Below are positions 1 through 8,508 of a DNA stretch of 64,000 nucleotides, piece after piece. A model generated the notes under the pieces. That model was not told where the DNA came from and made no database searches. It worked only from the letters and a program-made list of their open reading frames with translations. The position numbers were made by a program, and so were the translations under genes. Numbering within the stretch: position 1 is the stretch's first letter; each line of letters opens with the position of its first letter. This DNA comes from Asticcacaulis sp. EMRT-3 (GTDB taxonomy: Bacteria; Pseudomonadota; Alphaproteobacteria; Caulobacterales; Caulobacteraceae): assembly GCF_030027245.1 (NCBI RefSeq), contig NZ_JASERT010000001.1, positions 2,534,501 to 2,598,500 of the forward strand. Reading direction: 5' to 3'.

Positions 1-82
1 AGCCGATGCCGAAGATGGCCATTGAACCATACAGCCACACGATAAACAGGATGGAGCGGAGGCGGGTGATCAGGGCGCTCAC
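1..82 (-). CDS. plsC: 1-acyl-sn-glycerol-3-phosphate acyltransferase, N-terminus only
   Basis: Only the first 27 codons are in the window; the gene continues off the left edge. The visible peptide begins VSALITRLRSILFIVWLYGSMAI (GTG start), an N-terminal arginine-rich stretch followed by a membrane segment. That matches the start of PlsC acyltransferases, which transfer a second acyl chain to lysophosphatidic acid at the inner membrane. The start GTG (80-82) overlaps the ydcF stop as GTGA, so translation is probably coupled. The catalytic HX4D motif is outside the window, so the call rests on the N-terminus and on the usual ftsE-ftsX-ydcF-plsC order in alphaproteobacteria (family knowledge). 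Confidence 0.6.
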   Translation of the reverse strand, partial: MSALITRLRSILFIVWLYGSMAIFGIG

Positions 83-735
83 GAACTGGCGCTCGCAGCG
101 GCGGAGTCTTCGGAACCGGCGGCGGGTGCCCCGCCCTTATCGCCGAAACTGCGCGAAAGGCTGATAATGGCGTCGCGCGTCAGTATGGCCAGGTATTTGC
201 AATATTCGACAACGATGAGGCGCTGGCTTTTCGGTGATTTCCACCAGCCGCGCGCGTCCAGTTCGGGGGTCGCCACCGGATAGGCGATAAAATGGGCGTC
301 AGGCATATCGGCTTTCAGTTCGAGAAGGGCGCGGGGCATGTGGTAATCCGAGGTGACGACGATCAGATTATAGAAATCGTGGCCGCGCGCCCAGTCGGCG
401 ATTTCGCGGGCATTACCGACCGTATTTTCGGCTTCGTAGCCGAGATCGACGCAGCATTCATAAAGCCGTTTTGAGCCTTGCGTGACGGCCATCAGCTCCG
501 GGCGCTTGACCTCGCGGTTGACGCCCGAAATAAACAGACGCTGGCCGCGTCGGCGTTCGAGCAGCCGCATCCCTTCCTTCAGGCGCAGATCGGAGGCGCC
601 GGTCAGCACCACAATGGCGTCGGCAGCCGTCGCCGGTTCGACGGCAGGCGTCGAATCGATCACGCGGTCGGCAAAGACCAGCAGACCCGCCAGCCACAGC
701 AGAATGACCACGGCCAGCGCGATGAGGGATCGCAT
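79..735 (-). CDS. YdcF/DUF218 family membrane-anchored protein
   Basis: The protein has one N-terminal membrane anchor (MRSLIALAVVILLWLAGLLV) followed by a DUF218 domain. Family marks are DAIVVLTGASDLRLKEGMRLL, LFISGVNR, ENTVGNAREIADWA and IVVTSDYHMPRALLE. DUF218 proteins (YdcF, SanA, ElyC) act in envelope and peptidoglycan-precursor homeostasis, but the exact reaction is not settled. I chose ATG 735, 4 nt after the ftsX stop; a GTG at 771 is in frame but would overlap ftsX. It sits between ftsX and plsC on one transcript and ends in a GTGA overlap with plsC. Confidence 0.85.
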   Translation of the reverse strand: MRSLIALAVVILLWLAGLLVFADRVIDSTPAVEPATAADAIVVLTGASDLRLKEGMRLLERRRGQRLFISGVNREVKRPELMAVTQGSKRLYECCVDLGYEAENTVGNAREIADWARGHDFYNLIVVTSDYHMPRALLELKADMPDAHFIAYPVATPELDARGWWKSPKSQRLIVVEYCKYLAILTRDAIISLSRSFGDKGGAPAAGSEDSAAASASS

Positions 736-739
736 GTGC

Positions 740-1654
740 TTAAATTTCGCCTCCCCGATGACCCGAACCACCCAGCAGCTTCAGCGTGACCATGCGCGCC
801 GTAACGGCGGCGGTCAGCGCCACCAGCACGGGACACGGGATCAATATTAACAGGTCGGGCCATGAAAAGGGAAGGGCCAGGGTGAAGCTTTGTGAGCGTC
901 CGGTGATTTTTATGATCGTCATGGCCAGGGCGGCCAGGCCTGCACCGAGCAGCCCCGATTCAAAGGCCATGCGCGCAAAGCGATTCTGGAAGCGTTCGGC
1001 GATGAAGATGTCGCTGGCCCCGCACAAGGACAAGACCTCGACAATATTGGCGCGCGCCGTCAGCCCCGCCCGCGTGGCAAAGCCGACCACCGCCGCCGTG
1101 GCCGAGCCGATGATCAGGAAAATGCCAAGCGAAAGCAGCCTGATGGTCAAGGCGCTTTGCTGCACATCCTTCAGCCACACCGTATGATCGTCGATCGAGG
1201 CGTCGATGTCCTGCGTGCTCAGGGCGGTTTTGAGATCATGCAGACTGGCCGGATGGCGCGGATCAAGGCGCACCTCGACCAGATTGGGAATCGGCAGATC
1301 ATCAAGCACGGCATCGCCCAGCCACGGCTTGATCAGATCCTTGGCCTTTTCCGGTTCCAGCGCCGTCACCTGCCCCACGCCTTTCACTCCGGCCAGCACC
1401 TCAGCGGCGCGCGCGGCGGCCACCGAACCGCTTTCAAGGCCTGAGGGCCGCACCTGAACCGTGACTTCGGCGTGAATATCGCGTGACCAGCCGGCGGCGG
1501 CGCGGTCCGACGCCATGACGGTCAGGGCCGCCATGCAGGCCAGAAAGCACAGGACGCCGATCACATAATGCAGGGCCACTTCGCGCTCATCCTGACGCGG
1601 CAGCAGGTCGCGGGCGCGCAAATTCTGAAAGCGGCTGAGCAGCGGGCCGATCAT
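740..1654 (-). CDS. ftsX: Cell division protein FtsX
   Basis: This is the integral membrane partner of FtsE, 304 aa. It has a cytoplasmic N-terminus with the first membrane segment at about residues 29-50, then a periplasmic domain (AEVTVQVRPSG to LKDVQQSA) and three further membrane segments in the C-terminal FtsX/MacB-type permease domain. FtsEX couples ATP hydrolysis at the divisome to control of periplasmic cell-wall hydrolases. The start ATG overlaps the ftsE stop by 4 nt (ATGA at 1651-1654), typical of translational coupling. Confidence 0.93.
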   Translation of the reverse strand: MIGPLLSRFQNLRARDLLPRQDEREVALHYVIGVLCFLACMAALTVMASDRAAAGWSRDIHAEVTVQVRPSGLESGSVAAARAAEVLAGVKGVGQVTALEPEKAKDLIKPWLGDAVLDDLPIPNLVEVRLDPRHPASLHDLKTALSTQDIDASIDDHTVWLKDVQQSALTIRLLSLGIFLIIGSATAAVVGFATRAGLTARANIVEVLSLCGASDIFIAERFQNRFARMAFESGLLGAGLAALAMTIIKITGRSQSFTLALPFSWPDLLILIPCPVLVALTAAVTARMVTLKLLGGSGHRGGEI

Positions 1655-2442
1655 GATGCCTCCCCTTTGGCAGGATCGGTTTTTGTCAAATCCCGACGGC
1701 TCAGACGACCGCTTTTCAGCTCCAGCACCGGCATACCGGCGGCACGCACCAGCCCCTCATCATGGGTGGCGATCAGCACGGTGGCCCCTAAGCGGTTCAG
1801 CTCGATAAACAGGCGCATGATGCGCAGGCCCATCGCATAGTCGATATTGCCGGTCGGCTCATCGGCCAGAATCAGCGTGGGCCGCGTCACCACGGCGCGG
1901 GCAATGGCCAGCCGCTGTTTTTCACCGCCCGACAAAAGCTCCGGCATGGCGTCAAGGCGGTGCTTGAGGCCTACCCAGGTCAGAAGCTCGGTCACGTCAT
2001 CATGATAGCTGGCCGGATTTTTGCCGTGCACGAACAGGGGCAGGGCGGCATTATCGAACACGGTCAGATGATCGAGCAGGCGGAATTCCTGAAAGACGAT
2101 GCCAAGCTGGCTGCGCAGCCGCGCGCTCTGGGCGCGGTCACGCGGGCGCACCGCCTCGCCAAACAGCGAAATCCGTCCCTGCGAAGGTTGCTGGGCCAGA
2201 TAGATCAGCTTGAGCAGCGAGGTCTTGCCCGCGCCCGATGGCCCGGTCAGGAAATGAAACGAACCGGCAGGCAGTTGAAAATTCAGGTTTTTCAAAATGA
2301 GGCGCGGATCGTCCTCGCCCTGCAAAGGCGGCTGGCCCGGCCCCAGTCCATAGCCCAGCGACACCTGCTCAAACGCCAGTACCGGCGCAGCGGGGCGGGC
2401 CGTCGGAGGGGGGCTGGCGGTGGTGTCGGGGCGTCGGGACAT
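1651..2442 (-). CDS. ftsE: Cell division ATP-binding protein FtsE
   Basis: This is an ABC ATPase of 263 aa. The Walker A motif is [12 protein letters not shown], the Q-loop lies in [15 protein letters not shown], the signature is [14 protein letters not shown], Walker B is [12 protein letters not shown] and the H-loop is ATHDEGLV. It is about 40 residues longer than E. coli FtsE (222 aa) because of a Pro/Ala-rich N-terminal tail (residues 1-20) and an insert near residues 30-45. It is first of the run ftsE-ftsX-ydcF-plsC. The gap 2443-2560 holds its promoter and that of the divergent zinc-ribbon gene. Confidence 0.94.
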   Translation of the reverse strand: MSRRPDTTASPPPTARPAAPVLAFEQVSLGYGLGPGQPPLQGEDDPRLILKNLNFQLPAGSFHFLTGPSGAGKTSLLKLIYLAQQPSQGRISLFGEAVRPRDRAQSARLRSQLGIVFQEFRLLDHLTVFDNAALPLFVHGKNPASYHDDVTELLTWVGLKHRLDAMPELLSGGEKQRLAIARAVVTRPTLILADEPTGNIDYAMGLRIMRLFIELNRLGATVLIATHDEGLVRAAGMPVLELKSGRLSRRDLTKTDPAKGEAS

Positions 2443-2560
2443 CTCTTCAGGTGCGGCTCAGGGCTTGATCAGTTGTTAAGATTTTTCGGGACATAAGGTT
2501 AAGAACCTGTGTGTGGTTAATACGGGCTTATGCAGTGATTCGGCGATAAACTGACTGACC

Positions 2561-3511
2561 ATGATCTTGAGTTGCCCCAGTTGCGGTACGCGTTACACCC
2601 TTCTTGAGTCCCAATTGGGGCCGGCAGGGCGCAAGGTGCGCTGCGCGGCCTGCAAGACGACCTGGCACGCCGAAGCCGCCCCCGCGCCCGAAGACCCGAT
2701 CGATCTGGCCCCCGAACCGGCACCCAAACCGCGCGTCGAAGACCTGCGCCAAATCAAGGCCGAAAAACTGCCCTCGCGTTATCGCGCCCTGTTGCAGGAC
2801 AAGAAACGCCTGAAAGCCCTGACGGCGCAAGGTCTGGTGTGGGGCGGCATGGCGGCGGCCTTTATCGCCGTCTTCGGACTGGCCTTCATGCTGCGCGTCA
2901 ATATCGTCAGCGCCTTCCCGCGCATCGCCGGAGCCTATGCGATGGTTGGGCTGAAGGTCAATGCCACCCATTTGCAGTTCGGCAACAAGAGCGCCGATGC
3001 CGCCTTCAAGGGCGGGCAGTTTGTCGTCACCGTGCAGGCGCAGGTGAAAAACCTCAGCGACAAGCCGGTGCCGGTGCCGCCGGTGCGCGTCAAGCTGATG
3101 GATTCGACGCTGCAAACCTTCAGTTCGGTGCTGATCCCGTCGAGCGGCCTGGTGGTCGGGCCGCATCAGACGCGCACCCTGACCTTCGATGTGGCCGATC
3201 CAAAGAATATGACGGCTTCAATCGATCTCGATTTCGATCTTGTGGCGATGAAGGCGATGAAGAACAGCCCGGCCCCCTTGCGTCCGGCGATGGCTGAGGC
3301 CGATTCGCCGCCCGCAAGCGAAGATCCGGCTTCCGAATCTGCCACCACCGAACTGGCCGACAACAATACCCTGCCCGCCACCGCGCCGGTCAGCGCCGCC
3401 GCCATCGATTCCGACAGCGGCGCACCCGTCTCCGACCATGCCTCACCGCCGCTGCGCCCGCCGCTTAGCGATGACGGCGATGGCCCTTCAGCCCACAAGG
3501 CCGCGCACTGA
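2561..3511 (+). CDS. MJ0042-type zinc-ribbon, single-pass membrane protein
   Basis: The N-terminal 37 residues form an MJ0042 zinc ribbon with two CxxC knuckles (C5/C8 and C28/C31; MILSCPSCGTRY ... VRCAACKTTWHA). A Pro/Ala-rich linker, one membrane segment at about residues 95-118 and an extracytoplasmic beta-rich domain (about 130-230, DUF3426/FxLYD-like) follow. The tail from about 240 is acidic and Ala/Pro/Ser-rich and probably disordered. The family is common in alphaproteobacteria beside ftsE, but its function is unknown. The next gene starts one base after its stop, so the two are likely co-transcribed. Confidence 0.82.
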   Translation: MILSCPSCGTRYTLLESQLGPAGRKVRCAACKTTWHAEAAPAPEDPIDLAPEPAPKPRVEDLRQIKAEKLPSRYRALLQDKKRLKALTAQGLVWGGMAAAFIAVFGLAFMLRVNIVSAFPRIAGAYAMVGLKVNATHLQFGNKSADAAFKGGQFVVTVQAQVKNLSDKPVPVPPVRVKLMDSTLQTFSSVLIPSSGLVVGPHQTRTLTFDVADPKNMTASIDLDFDLVAMKAMKNSPAPLRPAMAEADSPPASEDPASESATTELADNNTLPATAPVSAAAIDSDSGAPVSDHASPPLRPPLSDDGDGPSAHKAAH

Positions 3512-3512
3512 G

Positions 3513-4055
3513 ATGACGCAGACGCCCGCCCTGCCGCCGGTTTTGCTCTCCGAAGACGAGGTACAGACGCGCGTCGAGGTGCTGGCCGACCTCATCAGCC
3601 ACTATATCCGCGAAACCTGCGTCGGTGTCTGTTTGCTGACCGGTGGCCTGTGGTTCTCCGCCGATCTCAGCCGCGCGCTCAACAAACGCGGCTCCGACAT
3701 CGCCTTCGACGCCCTGTGGCTGTCATCCTACGGCGATGTGCGCGAATCAGGCACGCTGCTGATCCGCGCCCCCTTGCAGCGCTCGGTGGCGGGTCGTCAG
3801 GTGCTGATCATGGATGATGTGCTCGATACCGGGGCCAGTCTGAAAATCGCCCGCGACATCGCGCTGGAGGCGGGAGCGGCGGAGGTGCTGACCTGCGTGT
3901 TTGCCCGCAAACCCGATCCGCTCAAAAATGGCCAGATGCGTGAAATCGACGCCGATTTTTCCGCCTGGGAAGCCCCGGCGCGCTATCTGGTGGGCTATGG
4001 ACTCGATGATGCGGGACGTTACCGCGCCCTGCCCTATATCGGCGCGCTGGATTAG
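3513..4055 (+). CDS. hpt: Phosphoribosyltransferase, probable hypoxanthine phosphoribosyltransferase
   Basis: This is a type I phosphoribosyltransferase of 180 aa. The PRPP-binding loop is VLIMDDVLDTGASL, and the N-terminal LLTGGLWFSADLSRAL aligns with the pyrophosphate-loop region. Size and the tail YLVGYGLDDAGRYRALPYIGAL fit hypoxanthine/guanine salvage enzymes, which make IMP or GMP from free base and PRPP. Substrate choice is inferred. ATG 3513 lies one base past the preceding stop; an in-frame ATG at 3438 inside the upstream gene would add 25 residues without family match. The 3' end overlaps the convergent DUF4175-like gene by 4 nt. Confidence 0.85.
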   Translation: MTQTPALPPVLLSEDEVQTRVEVLADLISHYIRETCVGVCLLTGGLWFSADLSRALNKRGSDIAFDALWLSSYGDVRESGTLLIRAPLQRSVAGRQVLIMDDVLDTGASLKIARDIALEAGAAEVLTCVFARKPDPLKNGQMREIDADFSAWEAPARYLVGYGLDDAGRYRALPYIGALD

Positions 4056-4591
4056 TTCCGGCTGGCCAGAGTGAAGGGTTGCGCAGTGATTCCCGGCACA
4101 AAGGCCGACATAATGCGTTCCATCGGCACGGGCCCCAGCAGGATAAACCCGAAAATCGCCGCCACCAGCGCCACATAGCGCAGGGCGAACGGATCGGCCT
4201 CGGCAATGCCCGCCTTGGCCTTGCCCAGCTTCAGCGGCGGCTGACTTATCTCGTGGCGCATGGCCAGCAGGCGTTCCGGTTTCAGGCCATTATCAAGCGC
4301 GAGGCGGTTATTGATCTCGGTAAAGCCGGGCATCCGAAAACGTCTGGCGGCGCGCACCGAAGCGATGAAGGTCAGCACAAAACCGACGATCAGAACCGAA
4401 GCATGGGCGGGCGTCGAAAGATGCTGAAACAGCCCCCACTGCGCCGCCACCGCCACCCATATGGCCAGCAACACATAGGGAAACAGGGCCGGCAAAAGCC
4501 GCTCCCAGATCATCAGGACTTTCGTGGCGAACAGGGCGCGATTGAGCGGCGCGAAGGGCGACCGGTTACTCGACTGCAAACTCGACATCAC
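4052..4591 (-). CDS. DUF4175 (TIGR02302-like) membrane protein, short form
   Basis: The protein is 179 aa with three predicted membrane segments (about residues 30-50, 62-82 and 137-157). WERLLPALFPYVLLAIW, RFRMPGFTEINNRLALDNGLKPERLLA and ADPFALRYVALVAAIFGF resemble the N-terminal membrane part of the TIGR02302/DUF4175 family. Those proteins usually run to about 800 residues and sit right after lysA in alphaproteobacteria. Here the frame ends just after the third segment and the convergent hpt gene begins, so the large C-terminal region is absent. It is either a genuine short form or a remnant. The function of the family is unknown. Confidence 0.65.
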   Translation of the reverse strand: MMSSLQSSNRSPFAPLNRALFATKVLMIWERLLPALFPYVLLAIWVAVAAQWGLFQHLSTPAHASVLIVGFVLTFIASVRAARRFRMPGFTEINNRLALDNGLKPERLLAMRHEISQPPLKLGKAKAGIAEADPFALRYVALVAAIFGFILLGPVPMERIMSAFVPGITAQPFTLASRN

Positions 4592-4608
4592 TCCCCCTTC
4601 TGTGTCCG

Positions 4609-5928
4609 TTAAGCGCTGGCCTTGTGTGGCGCTGATTTCAGCCAGACCGGCAGAGGTTCGCGCTTCATCATCTCATCATAGCTCGGCCTAGGACGCACGA
4701 CCGACCAGTCAGCGTCACGCACCAACACCTCAGGGGCGAGCGGGCGGCTGTTATATTCGCTTCCCATCACCGCGCCGTAAGCCCCCGCCGACATGAAGGC
4801 AACCAGATCACCCGCCTTCAGCACCGGCAGTTCGCGGCCGCGCGTAAAGGTATCGCCGGTTTCGCAGATCGGGCCCACAACATCATAGGCCGCTGTAGCA
4901 TTGCTTGTCGGCTGCACCACGGGGCGGATGTCGTGATAGGCGTCATACAGCGCCGGACGGATCAGATCGTTCATCGCCGCATCGATAACCAGAAATTGCT
5001 GGCCCGAATCCGTGCGCTCATGCACATGGATGACGCGCGACAGCAAAACCCCGGCATTGGCGGCGATCAGCCGGCCCGGTTCAAACGTATAGCGCACGCC
5101 GAGATTACCGACCGTCAGGGCCGTCATTTCGGCGAAGGCGGCGGGTGAGGGTGGTTCGGACTGGTTGAAATAGGGCACGCCCAGTCCACCGCCGAGATCG
5201 AGCCGCTCGACCGGTAAACCATTGGCGCGCAAATCCATCACCCAGCCGCGCATTTTCGCAAAGGCCGCCTGCATCGGCGTCAGATCGGTAATCTGGCTGC
5301 CGATATGGCAGGCCAGACCCATCGGGGCCAGATTGGGGTGCGAAGCGGCATCGGCATAGAGGGCCAGCGCCTCTTCGGCGGAGATGCCGAACTTGTCGCG
5401 CGCCCCGCCTGTCGTGATCTTGGCATGGCCGCCCGCCCCGACGCCGGGATTGATGCGGATAACAAACGGGGCCACCCTATCGAGCGAGGCCGCCACGCGC
5501 GCCAGCCGCTCCAGCTCAGGGCGCGATTCGATATTGAGCTGATAAATGCCCGCCTTCAGCGCAAAGGCCATTTCGTCATCGGTCTTGCCGACGCCGGAAA
5601 AAACGATTTTGTGCGCCGGAATACCGGCGGCCAGCGCCTTGCGGATCTCGCCTTCCGACACCGTATCGGCGCCCGCGCCGCACCCCGCCAATGTGGCCAG
5701 CACGGCCATATTGGAATTGGCCTTGGTGGCATAGGCCACCAGAGGCGCCTCACCCTTCGGGCTTTTCAGTTCGGGCGGGGTGGAAACGGCCTGAGCGAAG
5801 ACATGATAGTGCCGTTCCAGCGTGGCCGAGGCATAGACATAGCAAGGCGTGCCGACCGTATCGGCCAGTTCGCGCAGACTGACATCCTCGGCATAAAGTT
5901 CGCTGTCGCGGTAGTCGAAATGGTTCAT
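4609..5928 (-). CDS. lysA: Diaminopimelate decarboxylase
   Basis: This PLP enzyme of 439 aa makes L-lysine from meso-diaminopimelate, the last step of lysine synthesis. The fold-type III barrel carries the PLP-lysine motif VAYATKANSN, the glycine-rich phosphate site LDLGGGLGV and the H/G segment ACHIGSQI. The C-terminal active-site pair is GPICETGDTFTRGR and MSAGAYGAVMGSEYNSR. It starts 3 bp after the lipoprotein gene and is part of the argH-lptM-lysA-DUF4175 transcript. Confidence 0.96.
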   Translation of the reverse strand: MNHFDYRDSELYAEDVSLRELADTVGTPCYVYASATLERHYHVFAQAVSTPPELKSPKGEAPLVAYATKANSNMAVLATLAGCGAGADTVSEGEIRKALAAGIPAHKIVFSGVGKTDDEMAFALKAGIYQLNIESRPELERLARVAASLDRVAPFVIRINPGVGAGGHAKITTGGARDKFGISAEEALALYADAASHPNLAPMGLACHIGSQITDLTPMQAAFAKMRGWVMDLRANGLPVERLDLGGGLGVPYFNQSEPPSPAAFAEMTALTVGNLGVRYTFEPGRLIAANAGVLLSRVIHVHERTDSGQQFLVIDAAMNDLIRPALYDAYHDIRPVVQPTSNATAAYDVVGPICETGDTFTRGRELPVLKAGDLVAFMSAGAYGAVMGSEYNSRPLAPEVLVRDADWSVVRPRPSYDEMMKREPLPVWLKSAPHKASA

Positions 5929-5931
5929 ACT

Positions 5932-6273
5932 TTACTGGCCTTCGGCATTACCAAAGCCTTCGAGCGGGGCGCTCGAAATCTTCTTATTGCCGCGATAGGG
6001 ATCGGGCATGTGATTGACATCGTCCTTGTCCGGCTTGGCGCGCTCAGTGTCGGCCGAACGCGAATCGTCGGTGGTGGTGGTGGTGCCGCCATCGCTGTTT
6101 TGCGAGGTGGACCACGACAGCTCCGCCGATTTATTCATCATGGGCGGTGCCTGTTCGAGCGTGCCGAGCTTGCCGCAGGCGCTCAAGGCCAGCGAGGCCA
6201 GAAGCGCCGTAGTGGTCAGGGCAGCAGCGGCGATAAAGCGGGCCCGATTCGGGTTATGAGGTCGAATTGTCAT
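5932..6273 (-). CDS. lptM: Small LptM/YifL-like lipoprotein
   Basis: The 113 aa protein has a signal sequence ending in a lipobox (LASLALSAC, acylated Cys about residue 33). The mature start [11 protein letters not shown] fits the LptM/YifL pattern CG..G.L..P. LptM proteins help assemble the LptD/LptE LPS translocon at the outer membrane (known for the E. coli protein). The rest is low-complexity Ser/Thr/Asp-rich. It overlaps argH by 4 nt (ATGA) and lies between argH and lysA, where alphaproteobacteria usually carry this gene. The gene symbol is by analogy. Confidence 0.7.
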   Translation of the reverse strand: MTIRPHNPNRARFIAAAALTTTALLASLALSACGKLGTLEQAPPMMNKSAELSWSTSQNSDGGTTTTTDDSRSADTERAKPDKDDVNHMPDPYRGNKKISSAPLEGFGNAEGQ

Positions 6274-7700
6274 TTGCGTTGGTCCTTCCAGCGCTGGATT
6301 TGCAAACGAACCTGATCGGGCGCTGTGCCGCCGTAAGACTGGCGGGAGGCAGCCGAGGCCTCAGGGGTCAGAACCTTATACACATCATCGCTGATCCTGG
6401 CTTCCAGATTTTGCAGATCGGCCAAAGACAATTGCGCCAGATCGACCCCTTGCGTTTCAGCCAGTTTCACCGCCGCCCCGGTGATATGGTGGGCATCGCG
6501 GAACGGAATATCGAGCGTGCGCACCAGCCAGTCGGCCAGGTCGGTGGCGGTGGAAAAACCGGCCCCGGCGGCGGCGCGCATCCGGGCGGTATCGGCCTCC
6601 AGATCGAGCACCATGCCGGTCATGGCGCGAAGGGCCAGATCGAGCGCATCGAAGGCTTCGAAAACCGGCGGCTTGTCTTCCTGCATGTCCTTGGAATAGG
6701 CCAGAGGCAGGCCCTTCATCACCGTGGTGAGCGCAATCAATGAACCATTGATGCGGCCCGTCTTGGCGCGCACCAGTTCGGCAGCGTCCGGATTGCGCTT
6801 TTGCGGCATGATCGAAGAGCCGGTCGAAAACGAATCCGACAGGCGCACAAAACCAAAATAGGGCGTGGCCCAGATGACGATTTCCTCGGCCAGACGGCTC
6901 AAATGACCAGCGCAGATCGCGGTATGGCTCAGGGCTTCGAGCGCGAAATCACGCGCCGATACGCCATCGAGCGAATTATGCATCGGGCGGTCAAAGCCCA
7001 GTGCCTTCGACGTGGCGAAGCGGTCGATCGGAAACGGCGAACCGGCCAGGGCCGCCGAGCCCAGCGGGTTTTCGTTCATGCGCAGGCGCGCATCGGCAAA
7101 GCGCGAGCGGTCACGGCCGAACATCTCGACATAGGCCATCAGATGGTGGCCGAAAGTGACCGGCTGGGCGGGCTGGAGGTGGGTAAAGCCCGGCATCAGG
7201 GCGTCGGCATATTCCTCGGCGCGGCGGATCAGGGCGGCCTGCAAATCATCGAGCTGGCCTATCGTCATATCGACGGCGTCGCGCACCCACAGGCGAAAAT
7301 CGGTTGCCACCTGATCATTACGCGAACGCGCCGTGTGCAAGCGGCCCGACACCGGCCCCACCAGTTCGCGCAGGCGCGCCTCGACATTCATATGAATATC
7401 TTCAAATTCGGCGCGGAATGGAAAGGTGCCTGCCTCCAGTTCGCCCTCAATGATTGTCAGGCCGTCGAGCAGGGTTTGGGCATCTTCGGAACTTATGATA
7501 GCCTGCGCCGCCAGCATGGTGGCGTGGGCGCGGGAACCGGCAATATCCTGACGCCACAAACGCTTATCGACATCAATCGACACATTGATGGCTTGCATGA
7601 TCTCATCCGGGCGGGCATTGAAACGTCCACCCCACATTTTCTGGCCCGCAGGCGCCTGTGCGGGCGTTGCAATGGCTTTGGCGTCGGAAGATTCGGACAT
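6270..7700 (-). CDS. argH: Argininosuccinate lyase
   Basis: This fumarase/aspartase superfamily enzyme of 476 aa cleaves argininosuccinate to arginine and fumarate. The signature loop is [20 protein letters not shown], and the body has [18 protein letters not shown] and [17 protein letters not shown]. The ATG at 7700 gives a 21-residue Ala-rich leader before MWGGRF; an in-frame ATG at 7637 begins exactly at MWGGRF and is the alternative. With ATG 7700 the start codon overlaps that of the divergent tlpA-like gene. Confidence 0.95.
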   Translation of the reverse strand: MSESSDAKAIATPAQAPAGQKMWGGRFNARPDEIMQAINVSIDVDKRLWRQDIAGSRAHATMLAAQAIISSEDAQTLLDGLTIIEGELEAGTFPFRAEFEDIHMNVEARLRELVGPVSGRLHTARSRNDQVATDFRLWVRDAVDMTIGQLDDLQAALIRRAEEYADALMPGFTHLQPAQPVTFGHHLMAYVEMFGRDRSRFADARLRMNENPLGSAALAGSPFPIDRFATSKALGFDRPMHNSLDGVSARDFALEALSHTAICAGHLSRLAEEIVIWATPYFGFVRLSDSFSTGSSIMPQKRNPDAAELVRAKTGRINGSLIALTTVMKGLPLAYSKDMQEDKPPVFEAFDALDLALRAMTGMVLDLEADTARMRAAAGAGFSTATDLADWLVRTLDIPFRDAHHITGAAVKLAETQGVDLAQLSLADLQNLEARISDDVYKVLTPEASAASRQSYGGTAPDQVRLQIQRWKDQRK

Positions 7701-8508
7701 GACGGAACCCGTAGATAAGAGTGAGATCGAAGCCGAAGGCCAGCCTCTGGCGCAGGTGGCGGCGGATCAGGCCAAGCCTATAGCCGACGAAGGCGCGGAA
7801 CCCAAGACGCCCGACGCAGAAATTTGGCGCGACACGGCGCCAACCGTCACCCGGCCGCGCAAATGGCGCGGCCCGCCCCTGCCTGCCCTGCTGATCGTGG
7901 GCGTCATCATTCTGGCCTTGCTGGCCCTGATCGTCTGGCGCGTGGTCGCCGTGACAACGCACCATTCCGAAGCCGGTGCCGCAAGCCCGCTCACCGCCAA
8001 TAGCGCCCCGGCTGCCGGTGTGGCGGCAGGGCCGCTGGCCGTTTACGCCAAGGGCTCGCTGGCCCATCTGGTGACACTGGCCACGCCGCAGGCCATCACT
8101 GACATCGGCTTTATCGACCGCGACAAAAAGCCGGTCAAGCTGAGCGATTTCAAGGGCCAGGTGGTGATCCTCAATGTCTGGGCCACCTGGTGCGCGCCGT
8201 GCCGCTTTGAAATGCCGACTCTGGCCAAGCTCCAGGCCGATAATGCCGGCAAGGCGCTGAAAGTCCTGCCGCTCAGCGTCGATACGGAAGACAAGTTTGG
8301 CGATGTCAAATCCTTCATCGACGTGCAGCAGCCGCTTGATGTCTATGCCGACCAGAATTTCGCCGCCCCGCAGGCTTTCAATATTGCCGGTATGCCCACC
8401 ACCCTGATCCTCGACAAGCAGGGCCGCGAAGTGGCGCGGCTGGATGGCGAAGCGACCTGGGACACGCCCGAAGTGCAGACCCTGATCAACCACCTGCTCA
8501 GCGAGTAA
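7699..8508 (+). CDS. tlpA: TlpA-like membrane-anchored thioredoxin
   Basis: The 269 aa protein has a cytoplasmic N-terminus, one membrane segment at about residues 57-80 and a periplasmic AhpC/TSA-thioredoxin domain (about 125-269). The active site is [15 protein letters not shown] (CxxC) and the cis-Pro region is GMPTTLILD. TlpA-type proteins reduce periplasmic cysteines, for example during cytochrome oxidase maturation. GGAAG lies 8 nt before ATG 7699 and supports this start, even though it sits inside argH. The 3' end overlaps the convergent DUF418 gene by 11 bp. Confidence 0.88.
   Translation: MTEPVDKSEIEAEGQPLAQVAADQAKPIADEGAEPKTPDAEIWRDTAPTVTRPRKWRGPPLPALLIVGVIILALLALIVWRVVAVTTHHSEAGAASPLTANSAPAAGVAAGPLAVYAKGSLAHLVTLATPQAITDIGFIDRDKKPVKLSDFKGQVVILNVWATWCAPCRFEMPTLAKLQADNAGKALKVLPLSVDTEDKFGDVKSFIDVQQPLDVYADQNFAAPQAFNIAGMPTTLILDKQGREVARLDGEATWDTPEVQTLINHLLSE

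Noticed and set aside
5305..6315. 336-codon open frame opposite lysA and the lptM-like gene
   Set aside because: Antisense shadow; both strands cannot be protein-like here and LysA and the lipoprotein match known families.
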